DNA of 64,000 nucleotides from Guillardia theta CCMP2712. Lineage: Eukaryota; Cryptophyceae; Pyrenomonadales; Geminigeraceae. The notes under the pieces are model-generated. The model made no database searches. It worked only from the letters and a program-made list of their open reading frames with translations, and was not told the DNA's origin. The stretch is taken from NCBI RefSeq assembly GCF_000315625.1, contig NW_005434669.1, forward strand, positions 932,066 to 996,065, given 5' to 3'. The position numbers and the translations under genes were made by a program. Positions 34,452-48,878 of this stretch are shown here, piece after piece. The stretch's first letter is position 1; each line of letters begins with the position of its first letter.

Positions 34452-37400
34452 ATGCAGCGGCCAGCGACGGGGATCGTCCATGTTGGAAGCAAAGAGAACG
34501 CGAATCGCAACATCATGACGAATCAGTGTTCATCCAGACCCCTCTCGGCTCCCTCCTTCAACTCACTGAACTCCAATGACTCACCCTACATAGAACACAC
34601 GAAGAAGGACTCGCGAGGTGTCTTGGTAACCAAGCGATATCTCAAGGGAGGGTTGCTGGGGAAAGGAGGCTTTGCAAAGTGTTTTAAGATCACAGACGTT
34701 GAAACAAACCAGGACTGGGCTTGCAAGGTCGTGCAGAAGTCTTCCTTAACAAAGCACAGGCATAAAGTGAAGGTACGTTTCATTTTCTGAATTCGAAAAC
34801 TATCCCTCAATGGTGCTAGCTTGTTTTGAATTGTCTTGCTACCACATGTGTTGAAGGGCATCGGGGACATTTCTGGCTGACATTGCCTTTGCTTCAGTTG
34901 CAAACGGAGATTAAGATTCACAAGTCGTTGAGCCACAAGCATGTGGTGAGATTCGAAGACGTGTTTGAGGATAAGGAGAATGTGTACATCATCATGGAGC
35001 TCTGCACAAATCAAACCATGCTCGAGTTCGTGAAGCGTAAGAAGCGCCTCACCGAATCGGAGACCCGTCGTTATATGCTTCAGATGGTGATGCGTTCTTC
35101 CATTCCATACTTGCTGTCTAATACCAGACTTGCCCAACAGCTCGATGGAGTACGTTATCTTCACCAGAACAAAGTAATACACCGAGACCTCAAGTTGGGA
35201 AACCTGTTCCTCAACCATGGCGATGATGTCAAGATAGGAGATTTCGGACTTGCGGTGAGTTGTACATCAAATTGCCGTTGGGCGTGTTTTTGAAACGATT
35301 TTCAGTGCAAGCTTCAGTTTGATGGGGAGCGAAAGAGAACACTGTGTGGAACACCGAACTACATTGCTCCCGAGGTAAATCACTCGCTCTCTTGCAAAAA
35401 TTTAGTGCTTTCCATCCTCTTCTCCACTCACTCCTCTGCCCCTCAAAAGGTTCTGGATGGCAAGAATGGGCACAGTTATGAAGTTGACACTTGGAGCATC
35501 GGAGTAGTCATGTATACCTGCCTGGTTGGCAAACCTCCTTTCGAGACTGCGGATGTCAAGTCCACCTATAAGTTGATCAAGGCCAACACCTACACGTTCC
35601 CGGTTCGCACCCTCCTCCTCCCTCCTCTGCGAACTCCTGACATGACTTCCGACTTTCCAGGACCGGCTCCTTGTCTCCGACGCTGCCAAGAGCCTCGTCC
35701 GCAGGATCTTGAAATCTGTGAGCTAACCTCTCTTTTGGCTTCCCCTCCCTCCTGCCTCCATGGTCTTTCTCTTGCTCACTTGTCGTACAGGAGCCGGAGC
35801 TGAGACCGTCTATCGATGACGTAAGTGCTGCAATGCAAGGAAAATTCTGTATCCTCACTTTCTCGACAGATCTTGTGCGATGAGTGGTTCCAGGGAGAAG
35901 GTCTTGGATTGCTCTCCAAGGCTCCGAGCCTGCAGTCAGGTGTCCAGTCCATTGGTAGGAGGGAGGAGAGGCGCCTCCTGCGTCTTTGTTCACGTTGTCA
36001 CAGGGTCCTTCATTCCCCCGTCACTGACTTCCGCCATTAGCATGCTTTCGTCCGAGTCCCACAGGTTCGGACCTGCCACTTCGTGTCTAACTCTTCCTTT
36101 GCTGACCCTCCCCTCCCTCCTGCAGGCTGCCACTCCACCCCATCTCAGCTGACAACACTGATTCCACTGCTCCCCACAAAAAGTTCTCCGACTACACGAG
36201 CAGGTTTGACCTCTGCGAGCCCTCCCCCTCCCGTCGGCTGATGCAATCGTTTCTCCTTCAGGAACGGCTCTGAAAACCATTACACACACGATCGCCACCT
36301 ATCGAGCCAGGAGCCCATCCGACCCGCGCCCATCCCCTCCCTTGGGTCTGCCGTCATTCCTCGAGCTTCTACCGCCATGGACACCAAGTCACGAGCAGGT
36401 ACGGGAAAGGAAAGGCGAGGCTGGGCTGGGGCTGGGCAGAGCAGCTGGAGGGCAGCTGACGGGGTTTGGCAGGGCTGACTTCCACGTTCGACGCGAGGCC
36501 CTCGAGCGCTACTCTCTCCGGTGGGGACTTGACCCCGACCAAGAGGCTCACGAAGCAGATTGAGACTCTAGACATCCGGCGTACTTCCCCCCAGAAGTCT
36601 AGCACGGCTATTGGTATGCTCCTCCCTCCCCTGCTCCTCCTGCAGACCCTTGGCTCCTCTCTCGGGACTTGGTCTTGACTCGATCAGCAGATGCTCTCTC
36701 TTCCAAGATCCCCCCGCCCAACTTCTCTTCCACTCCTCCGGATCTCGAGGACCAGGCGGCTCTCTCTATCATGCACAACAACATCAAGCAGGCGTTCAAT
36801 GTCCAGCAGGCCGCAGGCAAGCTTGACGTCCCAAGCTCAACCGACATGCCGCTGCCGAGCGTGTGGGTCAGCCGTTGGGTTGACTACTCCAAGAAGTATG
36901 GCCTTGGTTACAAGCTCTCCAATGGGTGCAGGTACTTGATTCTACTCTCACTCACTCTTGCCTTTGACGCCCTTCCCTTCGTCTCTTGCACGCCCTCCCC
37001 CTGCTTCCTGCTCCCTTCCTCTCAACATCTGACGTTCCTGTTCTTTCAGTGGTGTCTTCTTCAACGATGCTACGAAGATGCTTCTCGCCCTTGACGGAGA
37101 GAACGTTGACTACATCGAGAGAATGCGCAGGGAGGATGGGGTCAAGTATGACATCCGCAAGCCCACAAAGCTCAAGGGACACCCGGCCGATCTCACCAAG
37201 AAGGTGACGCTGATGGAGCACTTTAAGAACTACCTGGATGAGACCCACCCCAACCGCGACTCTCCTCTCCACCACCCAGTCGAGAGCAGGGAGGAGGAGC
37301 TGGCAAGGGACGGGGTGTACGTGCGCAAATGGATGCGGACGAGGCACTCGATCATCTTCCGGCTGAGCAACAACAACTTCCAAGTCAACTTCTTCGACGA

Positions 37401-37560
37401 CACGGAGGTGGTGCTGTGGGCTGACAGGCCGTGGGTGACGTACAAGGGGAAGAACAAGTTCCGCAACACTTACAACATTTCCGACGTGGTGGTCTACCAG
37501 GAGATGTCTAAGAGGATCAAGTACGTGAAGGACATCTTGAGCCAGCTTGTAGCTGCATGA
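34452..37560 (+). CDS. PLK: Polo-like kinase
   Basis: Exons 34452-34772, 34898-35086, 35141-35254, 35306-35374, 35450-35602, 35661-35717, 35791-35820 and from 35870 on encode a Ser/Thr kinase. It shows the polo-type glycine loop ([10 protein letters not shown]), catalytic [13 protein letters not shown] and an activation loop [15 protein letters not shown] Ser/Pro-rich linker is spread over several exons. Two polo boxes close the protein: PB1 ([34 protein letters not shown]) and PB2 ([42 protein letters not shown]). Polo kinases drive mitotic entry, centrosome or basal body function and cytokinesis; polo boxes bind phosphorylated partners. The activating Thr is present. Exon joins within the linker (36150-36760) are the least certain. 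The gene is convergent with glucosidase II beta, with about 200 bp between stop codons. Confidence 0.95.
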
Positions 37561-37767
37561 TGATAGCCGTTGCTCACAAGAGATTGTGGTCCTCGCTGGC
37601 GAGGATTGTTTCCCTTGTACCATTATTCTAGTGTACTTACCCCTGAATGAAATTCTGTGACAAGAAAGCGAGCTGAACGCGGCGTTGTGAGTGATGGAGT
37701 AGTGAGAAATGTTGTCGTGTATTGACAGGGGCGGAGGAACAAAAAGGTACAAGTTCTCCACTCTGGC

Positions 37768-39990
37768 TCAATGTGAAATGGCCAGGAGCTGCTCCCTGGC
37801 CTCCTGGGCGCGATGGGCGCTGGGAGAGACGTAAGAGGAGGAGCAAGTTCAAGCCTTTCCCACCTGCAGGCCAGCGGGGTCATGAATTCCATCTCGTAGA
37901 CGCATCGGCTGGGCTCCTGTCAGGAGGTCAGGAAAAGGCAGGAGGAGGAGCGAAAGGTTCACCTGGACCGAAACGAGGAACTCGTCTTCCCCACAGATCA
38001 TCGACACCTGCTCCAAGATGTCAGCGCTCCTGGCAGGTGGGAGAGCCTGCTGTTCCTTCATTGATCGAGCTGGACCGTTCCAGCATCCTCCGCCGTTGGT
38101 GTAGTGCATGACCCTGCCGCGCCTAAGTCACATGCAGCTGGGGAATCGAAGAGAAACTAACGAGTTGTGCCCGTTCTCGTGCGTCCAATGGCTCCACGTT
38201 CCAAGATTCTTCAACAAGGCCGTGAGATGGAGGAGGGTATGTTGGGGCAGAAGTGGGGGGAGTGGGGGGGAGACAGAGGGAGAGAGGGAGAGAGGAGGGG
38301 AGGGAGGAAGGGAGAAGGAGAGGGAAGGAGGGAGAGAGACAGAGGGAGGGCAAGGCAAAGGGAGGGAGGAGGGAGGGAGGAGGGGGAAATGGAGCGCGGA
38401 CCTGTTCGGATCCACCATCCTTCTGCTTCGCATGGCGGAACATGCAGATCTCATACGTGTACTGTTGGACCTTTGCAACGAATTACGGAGAGCGTTGTAA
38501 CACGACCACTCTTACCTGCTGCTCGTAGCACTTGTCGTAGAGGGCCATGAAAGCCATATCCTGCAGTTTGAGTGTCAGGAGGTGCGATGGGAGTCATGAG
38601 CCTTCTCGTACTGGTCCGAAGTCATACTCCAGGACTTTGACTGCAAGCTCTGACTCGGACTGTAACGGAGCGAGTCAGTAGACAAATCGGCAGGTCGGCA
38701 GCAGGAGGAATGCAAGGGAGAGGGGGGAGGGGAGGGAGGGGGGAGGGAGGGAGGGAGGGAGGGAGGGAGGGAGGGAGGGAGGGAGAGAGGGAGAGAGGGA
38801 GGGAGGAGGGTAGGATCAGGGCTCCTTGCCTCGTGTTTTCGCTTCTCCTCTTCCAAGGGTCTCATCTCTTCCTCGAGCTTTTCGAGTGCCAGCTGACACG
38901 CTCATGTCATTCAACGTCGACAGGGCACTGACAACTCTCAAAATCGCGCAGTCACCTCAGCCTCTGTCTTGGGCCTCTCCTCAGGAGGTTTGTATTCTTC
39001 CTCAGGGGGTCTGTACTCGTCCTCTGAAGGTTTCTCTTCATCTGTGTGATCATTGTCATACGAATACCAATCGTCCACATGTGTGTTTGGGTCGGGATTG
39101 CCTGTAGGGGACGGCCGTTTGTCAACGTGTTTGCCACTGTAATAAGGATCTTCGTATCCTTTACCTTCTTGAACGACCTGTTGCGTCTCCCCCAAGTCGT
39201 CCACAGCCTGCGGTGCCATTGGAGGCACTTCCGGTGATCCGAACTCGTCGCCGGATGACTTGATCTCCTCGCCGCTGGGAACTTGGTTCGCCATCTCCGC
39301 CTGCTGTGCCGCCAGCTCCTCCGCTCGCTTCTGCTCTTCCTCCGCTCGCTTCTTCTCCTCGGCCTCTCTCGCTTCTTGCTCTTGTCGGAGGCGTTCTTCA
39401 GTCTCTTCCGAGATCTTCTTATTCAGCTCGTCCCTCTGAGCTTGGAAACCGTCGAGCTTCTGCGACACCTCTTGGATCAGATTCCCCAGCTCATCTCGTC
39501 GCTTGAACACTGCTTCCCTGAAGGCATGGGCTCTTGCTACGTAGTCAGAGCGCTTGGCAACGCCCTGTTCATGCAGCTGGATGCTCCTCATAAGGATGTT
39601 CCTCTGCTCTGCCCCTTCTTCCTGGCATCTGTTGACGCAGGTCACGATACCGGCATGCTCATCAGATCCATCGCAGCAATCGCAAACGCCGTCATTCACA
39701 CGGGAGGAGAAGAGGAGCTTTGCTTTCCATCCCTTGTTCGCGCACCAGAACACACCGTTGGAGCATGCCGCTGTCCCCGGCTCGTCACTGCCGTCGTTAC
39801 AGTCGCAGAATTCATCGTTGACCTTGTCGATGCTGATGGTAGAGCTGCCGTCCTTGCAGGTGAACATGTCCTTCTTCGCGTACAGGTGAGCATCCTCGGG
39901 CTGAACGCCTCTCATCTCCTCACTCTGAACACTCATGGCCACCAGCGCCAGCATGCTGACCATAGCCAGCGCCCTCCCCGCCCCCGCCAT
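37768..39990 (-). CDS. PRKCSH: Glucosidase II beta subunit (ER N-glycan processing)
   Basis: The protein starts with a signal peptide (MAGAGRALAMVSMLALVAMS). Two LDL-receptor class A-like/EF-type Cys-rich modules follow (DEFCDCNDGSDEPGT, DGVCDCCDGSDEHAG), then a long Glu/Lys-rich coiled coil (about 130-230) and an acidic Pro-rich linker. Downstream exons add the GIIB-type segment (LAVKVLEYDFGP, DMAFMALYDKCYEQQ) and a mannose-6-phosphate-receptor homology domain (NLGTWSHWT, TNGGGCWNGPARS, EPSRCVYEMEFMTPLAC). The beta subunit anchors and activates glucosidase II, which trims glucose from N-glycans for calnexin-cycle folding. I chose the ATG at 39990 because it directly precedes the signal peptide. 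One intron has a GC donor (38829). The predicted C-terminus (EQLLAISH) lacks the HDEL retention signal of the mammalian protein. Confidence 0.92.
38265..38395. repeat. Purine-rich (GGGAGA)n tract in an intron of glucosidase II beta
   Basis: Irregular GGGAGAGAGGGAG-type tandem DNA, pyrimidine-rich on the sense (minus) strand. It occupies the intron between the exons ending KDGGSEQ and beginning NLGTWSHW. Confidence 0.8.
38706..38813. repeat. (GGGA)n microsatellite in an intron of glucosidase II beta
   Basis: About 70 bp of near-perfect GGGA repeats flanked by GGGAGAGA variants, inside the GC-donor intron. The sense strand is CCCT-rich. Confidence 0.85.
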
Positions 39991-40596
39991 CGAAGCTTCC
40001 CTCTCTACTACCCTACCCCTCTGAGCCCACAAATCTCCACCCCACCCTGGATCTGTCTATCCCCTCAGGAACCTCCCACCTTCAAATGACCCCACCCCAC
40101 CCTTCAAACTTCTCTTCTTTGACCCGGTGCATCCTCCAAACACCCCCATGAGAACCTTTTTATACCTGGCATTCAACACCCCAATGACCCCCTCAATTCT
40201 AAACCCACCCCTCACTTATTACCACCCCTTCAAATAGTACCCCCACCCATCCACATCAACGATTTGAGTGAAATATTACTTCACTTGTAACACGTGGAAC
40301 GGTGACCACATCCCCACTAACCCGGTGACATCTTACATATCGGTGATAACTTGAGTAACCGGCAACACTGAGTCATAACCGTGAGTTCGGCCGGGCGGCG
40401 GGGTCCGGACTCAGCCTGCCAAGCAAGTTTAGGAACCGGCGGCTGCCCGGCCGCGGCCGGATCGGCCCAGTGACCCGGCGGGCCGGGCGGGCCCGGGCCC
40501 CCTTCGGCGGCGCGGCCCAGTGACCACCGGGTCCGAACGGTCACCGGCGGACTCCGACTTTACCTATACCGTTACATACCGTTATCCCAACGGTCC
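39991..40596. promoter_or_regulatory. Divergent intergenic region: C-rich tract, GC-rich island and CCGTTACA words
   Basis: Between glucosidase II beta (minus) and a Ser/Pro-rich gene (plus). Positions 40010-40260 are rich in CCACCCC and TACCC words. Positions 40380-40560 form a GC-rich island with GTGACC and GGTCACCGG words. Just before the plus-strand ATG is TACCTATACCGTTACATACC, followed by CGTTATCC. Regulatory roles are inferred from position only. Confidence 0.45.
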
Positions 40597-42877
40597 ATGC
40601 AGTTGAGCGCTACGACGTCGGGGAGGGAAGAAGCGCCATGGGCGGCAGGGATCGCAGCGTCTCCCTCCCCCTCCCTCTCCAAGATGCCTCTCCAGCCTGG
40701 CTCCACTCCCCCCCCTGCCGCCTTCAGCTCTTCCAAGCCTCTGTCCAACGCTGGCTCCAGACCTCCCTCGATCCCCTCCAGGACCCCTTCGCAGGGCTCT
40801 AAGGCACCTTCACAAGCCTCCCCCGCCCCGTCACGGGAGGGACAGCTGTCCTCCCGATCATTCCAAGTCCCGCCGCCTCCATCGTCAAACTCGAACCATA
40901 GAGCTCCATCGAACCCTCCTCCTCGCCCTCCCTCCCTCCCCCCGTCTCGTCCTCCTTCACACTCCAATGATCCACAGCCATCTCCGCACAACTCAGCAAG
41001 GAATGACCAGCTTTACACAAGACGCTCATCAGGAAGTATGCAGCAGGCTCACCAGGAGCCAGCAGGCGATGCAGCGTCTGTGGCAGGATCAACAGCACGG
41101 TCAAACGCTTCAGGCGCACGATCGGCTGGATCAGGAAGGAAAGGAGCAGAGAATGGTTCTTCCTTGCAAGACAGGCGGCACGTTGATCTTTCCCTCCAGC
41201 TCCCCTCCCCAGCTCGTTCAGTGCGGTCCAACAATGGCGAAGAAGCAAGATCGCAGGGCTCCTTTCGGTCCGCCGCTTCCAACCATGTGGATCGCCCCAG
41301 CCCCTCGTCGTCGCAGCGACGGCAGCCGACGACGCCGCTGTCAGTGGACATGACGAGGGGAGACGAGCCCCAGGAAGCACAGGAAAGGAGGGAGGGGAGC
41401 AACAGAGAGGGAAGCAACAAGTCAGGCACCCCCTTGCAGCAAAGCGCGAGGTCGCAGATGGGGTTTGACAGGGAAGAGCGGCCGTTGACCAACTCATCAA
41501 AGTAGGATCATTGATCCTCCTCCTCCTCCTCCTCCCTGCTGAAATTTTCCTTCTCCTCCTCCTCCTCCTCCTCCTCCTCCTCCTCCTCCTCCCTGCTGAA
41601 ATTTTCTTGCCAGGTTGTCAGATCGCTCTCAAAGGACGTTTGACATGTTGAGCACCGCAAGATCCAACGCGCTCGAAGATGTGCCGGAGCCCAACAGAAG
41701 GTTCGATGCTATCCTCACCCTAGCTCGTCCACTCCACCTCCCTTACTCTCTCCCTCCCTGTCTTGCCTCCTTCCTGCTTTCCTCTTCCTTTTCACTCGCT
41801 CCCTCCTTTCCTGCCTAGATCACAGCTGAACTCTTACTGAATGATCCTGTCGTCCATCTCAGAACTCTGCGTCGAATGTTCGAGGACAAGAGCGAGTACA
41901 AGAATGAATACGAGTACCTCTACGGGCTAGAAGCTGCTCCCTCCTACTGGCAGCCTGTCAGTCCTTCCCTGCTCTACTTGTACCTCCTTGACTACTCGCT
42001 GACTTCTCTGCAAATAGGAAGCCGGCACGAAGTATACGCTCTTTCACAAGGTAGGTTGGGTGAGAGTTTGAAAGGGAGAGAGGGGCAGGGAGGAAGAGAA
42101 AAGTAAAGGTTGCGGAGTGGAAAGAAAAGACAAAGGCGGGTGGGGGGGGAGGGAGGGAGGGAGGGAGAGAGAAACGGAGAGAGGGAGACGGAGAAAGAGG
42201 GAGAGAGAGAGGACGAGGACGAGGAAGAAGGGTGGGAGGACGGCAGGAGGAGCTGGGTTGAGTGTTCAACAAGGTGGAGCATGACATGTCGCTAGGGCTT
42301 CTACCGACGGGAAGTGAGGGGTCAGGACAAGGAGAGGTTGCAGTTCATTGCCAAAAAGGTCCTCGGCTGCCTCCTCAAATGATTCCCTGATGTTATTTGC
42401 GGGCAGGCGGAGAGATCCGAAGCTCGATCGTCTCCTCGACGAGAAGCTCTGACGGAGCGGACCAAGTGAACACTGCTCCTGCTGTCCTGCTCCTGTTTCC
42501 CCTGCCCTGCTCCGTCTACTCCTCGGCTGCTGCTCCTACCTTCCCCCTCCTCCTTGACCTCGTGCATGACGCTTGCCTTGCAGACATCACTTTCTCAAAG
42601 AAGAGCCGACTCTCAAGACTGAGGGCAGGAAGCACTTTGTGCAGGTACGCACTCCTCATGCTCTGTCTCTCAGCATGAGATGGTTGAGCAGGCGTGCAAC
42701 GTCATCATCGCTGGCCCGGAGAGCATCGTGCCCAAGGGCCCTGACATGCATCGTCCTCGCATGCAGACGCTGCTGCGGGAAGGTCTGCAAGCAGAGAGGA
42801 AGGAGACGGTCAAGGATCTGTTCACGCACATGTTCGGCTACACGGTCAACGACTTGAAAACTTCCAGTGGGGACTAG
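40597..42877 (+). CDS. Unrecognised protein: Ser/Pro-rich N-terminus, conserved-looking C-terminus
   Basis: The first exon (40597 to about 41503) encodes about 300 residues of low-complexity Ser/Pro/Gln/Arg sequence, surely disordered. Later exons look like a folded or helical part: SDRSQRTFDMLSTARSNALE, ITAELLLNDPVVHLRTLRRM, FEDKSEYKNEYEYLYGLEAA, EAGTKYTLFHK, GFYRREVRGQDKERLQFIAK, HHFLKEEPTLKTEGRKHFVQ and a last exon with HEMVEQACNVIIAGPESIVP and LFTHMFGYTVNDL. Exon joins keep frame with GT-AG ends. I do not recognise a family. The initiator ATG is uncertain because low complexity gives no homology guide. The gene is divergent from glucosidase II beta and convergent with UreG. Confidence 0.7.
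41515..41597. repeat. (CCT)n microsatellite with duplicated flank, intronic
   Basis: Two (CCT/CTC)n runs separated by a duplicated CCCTGCTGAAATTTTC segment. They fill the intron before the exon LSDRSQRTFD. Confidence 0.85.
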
Positions 42878-43069
42878 CAGACGGGCAGTGATGTTTCCTT
42901 TGCTTTCTGACAGCCATTTCTCTCTCCCACCTTCTTTTTTCAAGAATGATGAAACAAATTCCTTTGATACGCTCATCAAGTCCGATGGCCGAGGAGCATC
43001 CTTGACAAGCTTCCCCGGGGGTTATACACGTCAAATCTTGACCGAGAGCTTGTCACTCGCTGGCAGCCG

Positions 43070-45019
<1,950 letters not shown>

Positions 45020-45159
45020 TCCTCTATTTCTTTCACTCCCGACGTCTTCATCATCAATGCCTCTGAGATAAACCTGATTTCCCCAGGTCGACTCTCAGTG
45101 TCTTTCTACCAAGAAAGCAACACCCTTCTCATCGCTCCGCTTGTCCCTCATGCCTCCTT

Positions 45160-45237
<78 letters not shown>

Positions 45238-45913
45238 TTCTTCTCCCTCTCTGTCTCTGTCTCTGTCTCTGTCTCTGTCTCTGCCTCTGCCCCTCCCCTC
45301 CCGCTCTTCTCACCTGCCGCCAGCCATGGTTGGATCCTCTCTGTAAAAGGGCGGAACTGGGGGACAAACAATTTCCGACGATCCTCACATTGAGGGTGGG
45401 GTAGAAACAGTTCAGATAGGGGGTGGGTAGTAGAAGGAACAAACAGCAAAGGCATGCAAGAATCGAGTGAACGCGTCATAGAGACGTGGTGAAGATGCAC
45501 AGAGCAGAAGGGCGACATGTTGAGTGAGTATACCAACAAAGTGTTGACAGGCCAAGATGGCATTCTTGCAGAGAGGATCATAATGAAGCAGCAAGAGATA
45601 TTGAGCTGCGAGAAGAAGTGCCTCCAAGGGAGATTCACAAACCTCCCAAGGGGTATTTGGAACAACCTAGAAACCGCGCATTTCTCAATATTGATGTACA
45701 ACTTTGATTTGTTTTCAGAGATTCGCAGTACTTCAGTGGCAGATCTTTTTTGGGTGCCTGAAGGCATGCTGGAGCGATCTGTATTGCCGGTGTCGCATGT
45801 TTTCGCTTCAAACACACACGTATAAAACCAGTGGCCATTATACATTTCGTTCGTTACATGAAAACAAGATGCGCTCAAACAGATTGTATATTAATTGTGA
45901 GATGAGAACCAAT
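45020..45913. other. Intergenic region with hexanucleotide repeats
   Basis: Between Rab1 and UreG, both on the minus strand, so it holds Rab1's 3' UTR and UreG's promoter. A (CCCTGT)n array at about 45163-45237 is followed by (CTCTGT)n at about 45247-45293. The remainder shows no convincing coding sequence. Confidence 0.6.
45163..45293. repeat. Adjacent (CCCTGT)n and (CTCTGT)n hexanucleotide arrays
   Basis: About 12 copies of CCCTGT, a short interruption (CTTCTTCTCCCT), then about 7 copies of CTCTGT. One base differs between the units, which suggests divergence from a common array. Confidence 0.9.
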
Positions 45914-46884
45914 TTAGCAGCAGCCCTTCTTAGTAACCTCTGAACCCTTACCGACCTGATCACATTTCAGCTAAACACTCAAGAAACCAGCACGTGCATT
46001 GCAAAAGCTGAATGAAAAGACATATCTCACCTGAATCGAGGCAGATCCCTCCTTGCCAGCAGGAGCCTGAGCCATCCTAGCTTTGATTTCAGCCGCCATC
46101 GTGATGAAAGCTTGTTCGACGTTGGTTGAGTCCTTGGCAGACGTCTCCAAGAATGGAATTCCCAACGAGTCCGCATACTCCTTGGCAACGCTGGTGTCCA
46201 CGGCCTAGCGGGGGATCATGAGAAGAAGCGTGTCAGACAGAACAAACTCACCCTCTTGCTGGCAAGGTCACTCTTGTTGCCTACAAGCATCTTGTTCACT
46301 TTGTCGTTGGCATATCGATCAATCTCATTCATCCACTGCTTGACATTGTTGAAAGATTCCTGATCTGTCACATCGTACACAACGATGATTCCGTGGGCTC
46401 CTCTGTAATACGACGAGGTGATGGTCCTGAAACGCTCTTGCCCTGCAGTGTCCCAAATCTGAAGCTTCACAGTCTTTCCATCCAACTCGAGCGTACGAAT
46501 TTTCTTTTAAGCCATAATTGAATCACAGAGAAAAATGTCAGTTCGGAGAAGGAAATCCACAATTTCACACTCACGAAATCCACACCGATCGTGCTGATGT
46601 AGCTCTCAGTGTACGTGTCATCGGCGAAACGAAGCAACAAACAGGATTTGCCAACTCCAGAGTCTCCAATAAGCAAGAGCTTGAACAAGTAATCGCTATA
46701 CAAAAACATCGTTAGCCTCCAAAAGGGTTTGGTTCTTTGGGAAAACAAAATGACACTCAAGCGAAGAGACAGGGTGAGAGAAACAGAGTACATGAAAGAA
46801 AATCAAGCAAAAAATTACGTCACACAGTTTCAGCAAGTTGATAATGGCTCAAATCATCAAGAAGACTTACTATTCCGAGGACAT
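45914..46884 (-). CDS. RAB1: Rab1/Ypt1 small GTPase
   Basis: Five exons encode about 205 residues. Exon 1 is only 14 bp (46884-46871, MSSEY split). The second exon carries [20 protein letters not shown] and the effector loop [12 protein letters not shown]. The third carries [20 protein letters not shown], then [16 protein letters not shown] and GNKSDL; the next carries [14 protein letters not shown]. The last exon ends [11 protein letters not shown], the double-Cys geranylgeranylation signal. All five G-box motifs match Rab1/Ypt1 at very high identity. Rab1 controls ER-to-Golgi vesicle tethering. Stop at 45914-45916. Confidence 0.97.
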
Positions 46885-48109
46885 TTTGACGGTTTCTCAA
46901 CTTTGTTGCAGTACTGAAAAATATTGATCAGAAGACCACATAGCAAGCGAAGTTCAATTTCATCAAATTATAATGAGAGAAGAAAGAAGTTCAAGTGTAG
47001 AAGAATTGAGTTCACAATTCATCGCAATGAGGATTCCAACCTTTCTTTGTCGAAGGACCTCCCGTGTTGCACAGAACAAACTAACCCCAAGTTTGCTTCA
47101 GTTGATCTCTCCTAGTGACAAACAGGACGCACTTGCAGAGTGCAAGCTGACTTATGCCCTGTTTCCTCAACTGATTGGCGCCTTTCTGGCAATGATATGT
47201 CTCCTTTCACTCTCTTCCTTTCTTCTCAAGAGCGACAAGTGCTTCGTGAGCAGAGGAGGGACAACTTCTGTTTGAGCTGAAGGGTGGTAGGGGTTCGTTC
47301 CCCTCGGTTCGAGGGGTAGAGGTGCTGTGGTGGTGGGTCATCATGGGGTGGTACGAAAAATGACCGGTAGTATTATTCATGACACCCGTAATATTCTGAG
47401 TAAATAAAGCAATATATACACGGTAGGGTGTATGACCCCTACCATCGTTCCTGGTAGTTTTCTGGTCAAGGTGGGTGAAGGTGATGGGTTTTTGAATTAG
47501 TTTCCCTTGTGGAGTGAGGAGAATTCCTCCACGGCATGGTAGGGTTGGTCTTATTCCGAGGGGGTAGATATTCATGTATGGTATTCAAAAGGGGGTGGGG
47601 GTATGAAGAAGGATAGAACAGGTAGGAGGGTTATATGTTCAATGGGGTACTTTTAGTAGTTTTGTCGGGGTCTTGTCATGGTGGGTACTAGAACTTTTCC
47701 ATACCCCCTGTGGTAGTTGACCAATTCGAAGGGTCAGAGAAAATGGTAGGGGTACCAGAAGTTGGGGTAGTCACGCATTTGGAGAAGGGATGGTGCACTG
47801 CATGACACGTACGGGGTTCTGCTGTTGTATCAGCGTAAAAGAGTGGGTGGGGGTTATTCATGACCGGTGATGATAAGCCTTTTTGATAAGGAAAATGACG
47901 GTAGGGGTTCATTGAAGCACCCTACCACTGTGTGAATCATCCAGGGTGTCCTGGTGGGGTGTCCCCACCCACCAACGACCTCCTCACCAAGTTTTCAATT
48001 CTCTGATGGCCACCCCACAATTTGTAGTCATGAATGGGGGTAGAGGGAGGAGTTGCAGAAGGAAGTTTGAAATTCACATACCGAAGTTCTGCAAAAGTTT
48101 GGATGCTGC

Positions 48110-48560
48110 AAAATCTTCGGGCCGTGACCGTACTCGGAGTCCGGGCCGGCTCACATAGACGGTCACCGGGTCACCGAGCCGGGAGTCACTGCGAATCGGT
48201 GCACGGTGATCATCATCACTGGCATCATGCCGACGGTGCCGGGGGCATGCCGACGGTGCCGGGGGCATGCCGACGGTGCCGGGGGCATGCCGCCGGCCCG
48301 GGCCGTGACTCAGCCGGCCCGGGAGCTGAGTGCCAGCCGGGCTCGGGAGGCCGCGGCCGCTGCCCCGAGTCGGAGGCCCAGGCTTCCGAATCCGGCGTCG
48401 GAGCATCCGATATCCGGGCGGGCCAATCAGATGGCATGATCGGGCGGCAACATTCCACCGTTTACCGTGAGGTACTAGGCTGAACTTGGCGGCACTGATG
48501 ATAGGCCGCGGCTCCCGGTCGGACAAGCGGCGGCCGGTACGGTCAGTGTCCGAGACACCG
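48110..48560. promoter_or_regulatory. GC-rich island with GTCACCG words
   Basis: GC-rich DNA with GGTCACCGGGTCACCG, GAGTCACTG and CCGGGCCGG words, matching in style the islands at 32.6-33.7 kb and 40.4 kb. It contains the 20-bp tandem repeat. Here it lies downstream of VIPP1 rather than between divergent genes. Confidence 0.35.
48226..48293. repeat. 20-bp tandem repeat, about 3.5 copies
   Basis: The unit GGCATGCCGACGGTGCCGGG is repeated head to tail; the outer copies are degenerate. Each unit contains the palindrome GGCATGCC. Confidence 0.9.
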
Positions 48561-48878
48561 TGACAGTTAAAGCTGTTCTGTAACCAACTTTGTTTGATGG
48601 CATTTAATCATTCTTCGATTCCTCTAGACATCACAGTCTTTACATGCCGCCCAGTGCCAAACTTGCCGCCGCTCCCCGCAACGGCAGTGAGCTTAGCAAT
48701 GATTTCCCTCGGGCACTGATTCGCCCATCATGAAACTAACTGGGCCGGGCCTTGCTCTCTCCAAGTCCATTGATATCATTTTCCGCCCATGTCTCAATTC
48801 TTTTTCATCTCATCTTTCATCCTGCAAAGAAGTCAACTCTGCGGCAGGCTGCTATTCAACGACAGGACATATGTTGAC

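Larger units (their letters stand above)
46885..48878. other. Long intergenic region with G-rich/TACCCC tract and GC-rich island
   Basis: Between Rab1 and VIPP1, both minus. Positions 47275-47950 are full of GGGTAGGGG/GGGGTA words, so C-rich on the strand of the Rab1 gene. Positions 48110-48560 form a GC-rich island. A 100-codon plus-strand open frame (46973-47275) ends in a hydrophobic stretch, but I found no support for a gene. Confidence 0.55.

Noticed and set aside
45095-45878. Open frames rich in Gly-Gln, Gly-Thr or Leu-Ser repeats
   Set aside because: They translate hexanucleotide arrays; no splice context or conserved sequence supports them.
46973-47275. 100-codon plus-strand frame with a hydrophobic C-terminal segment
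   Set aside because: It is short, low in coding character, begins in the likely 5' flank of Rab1 and has no recognisable relative.
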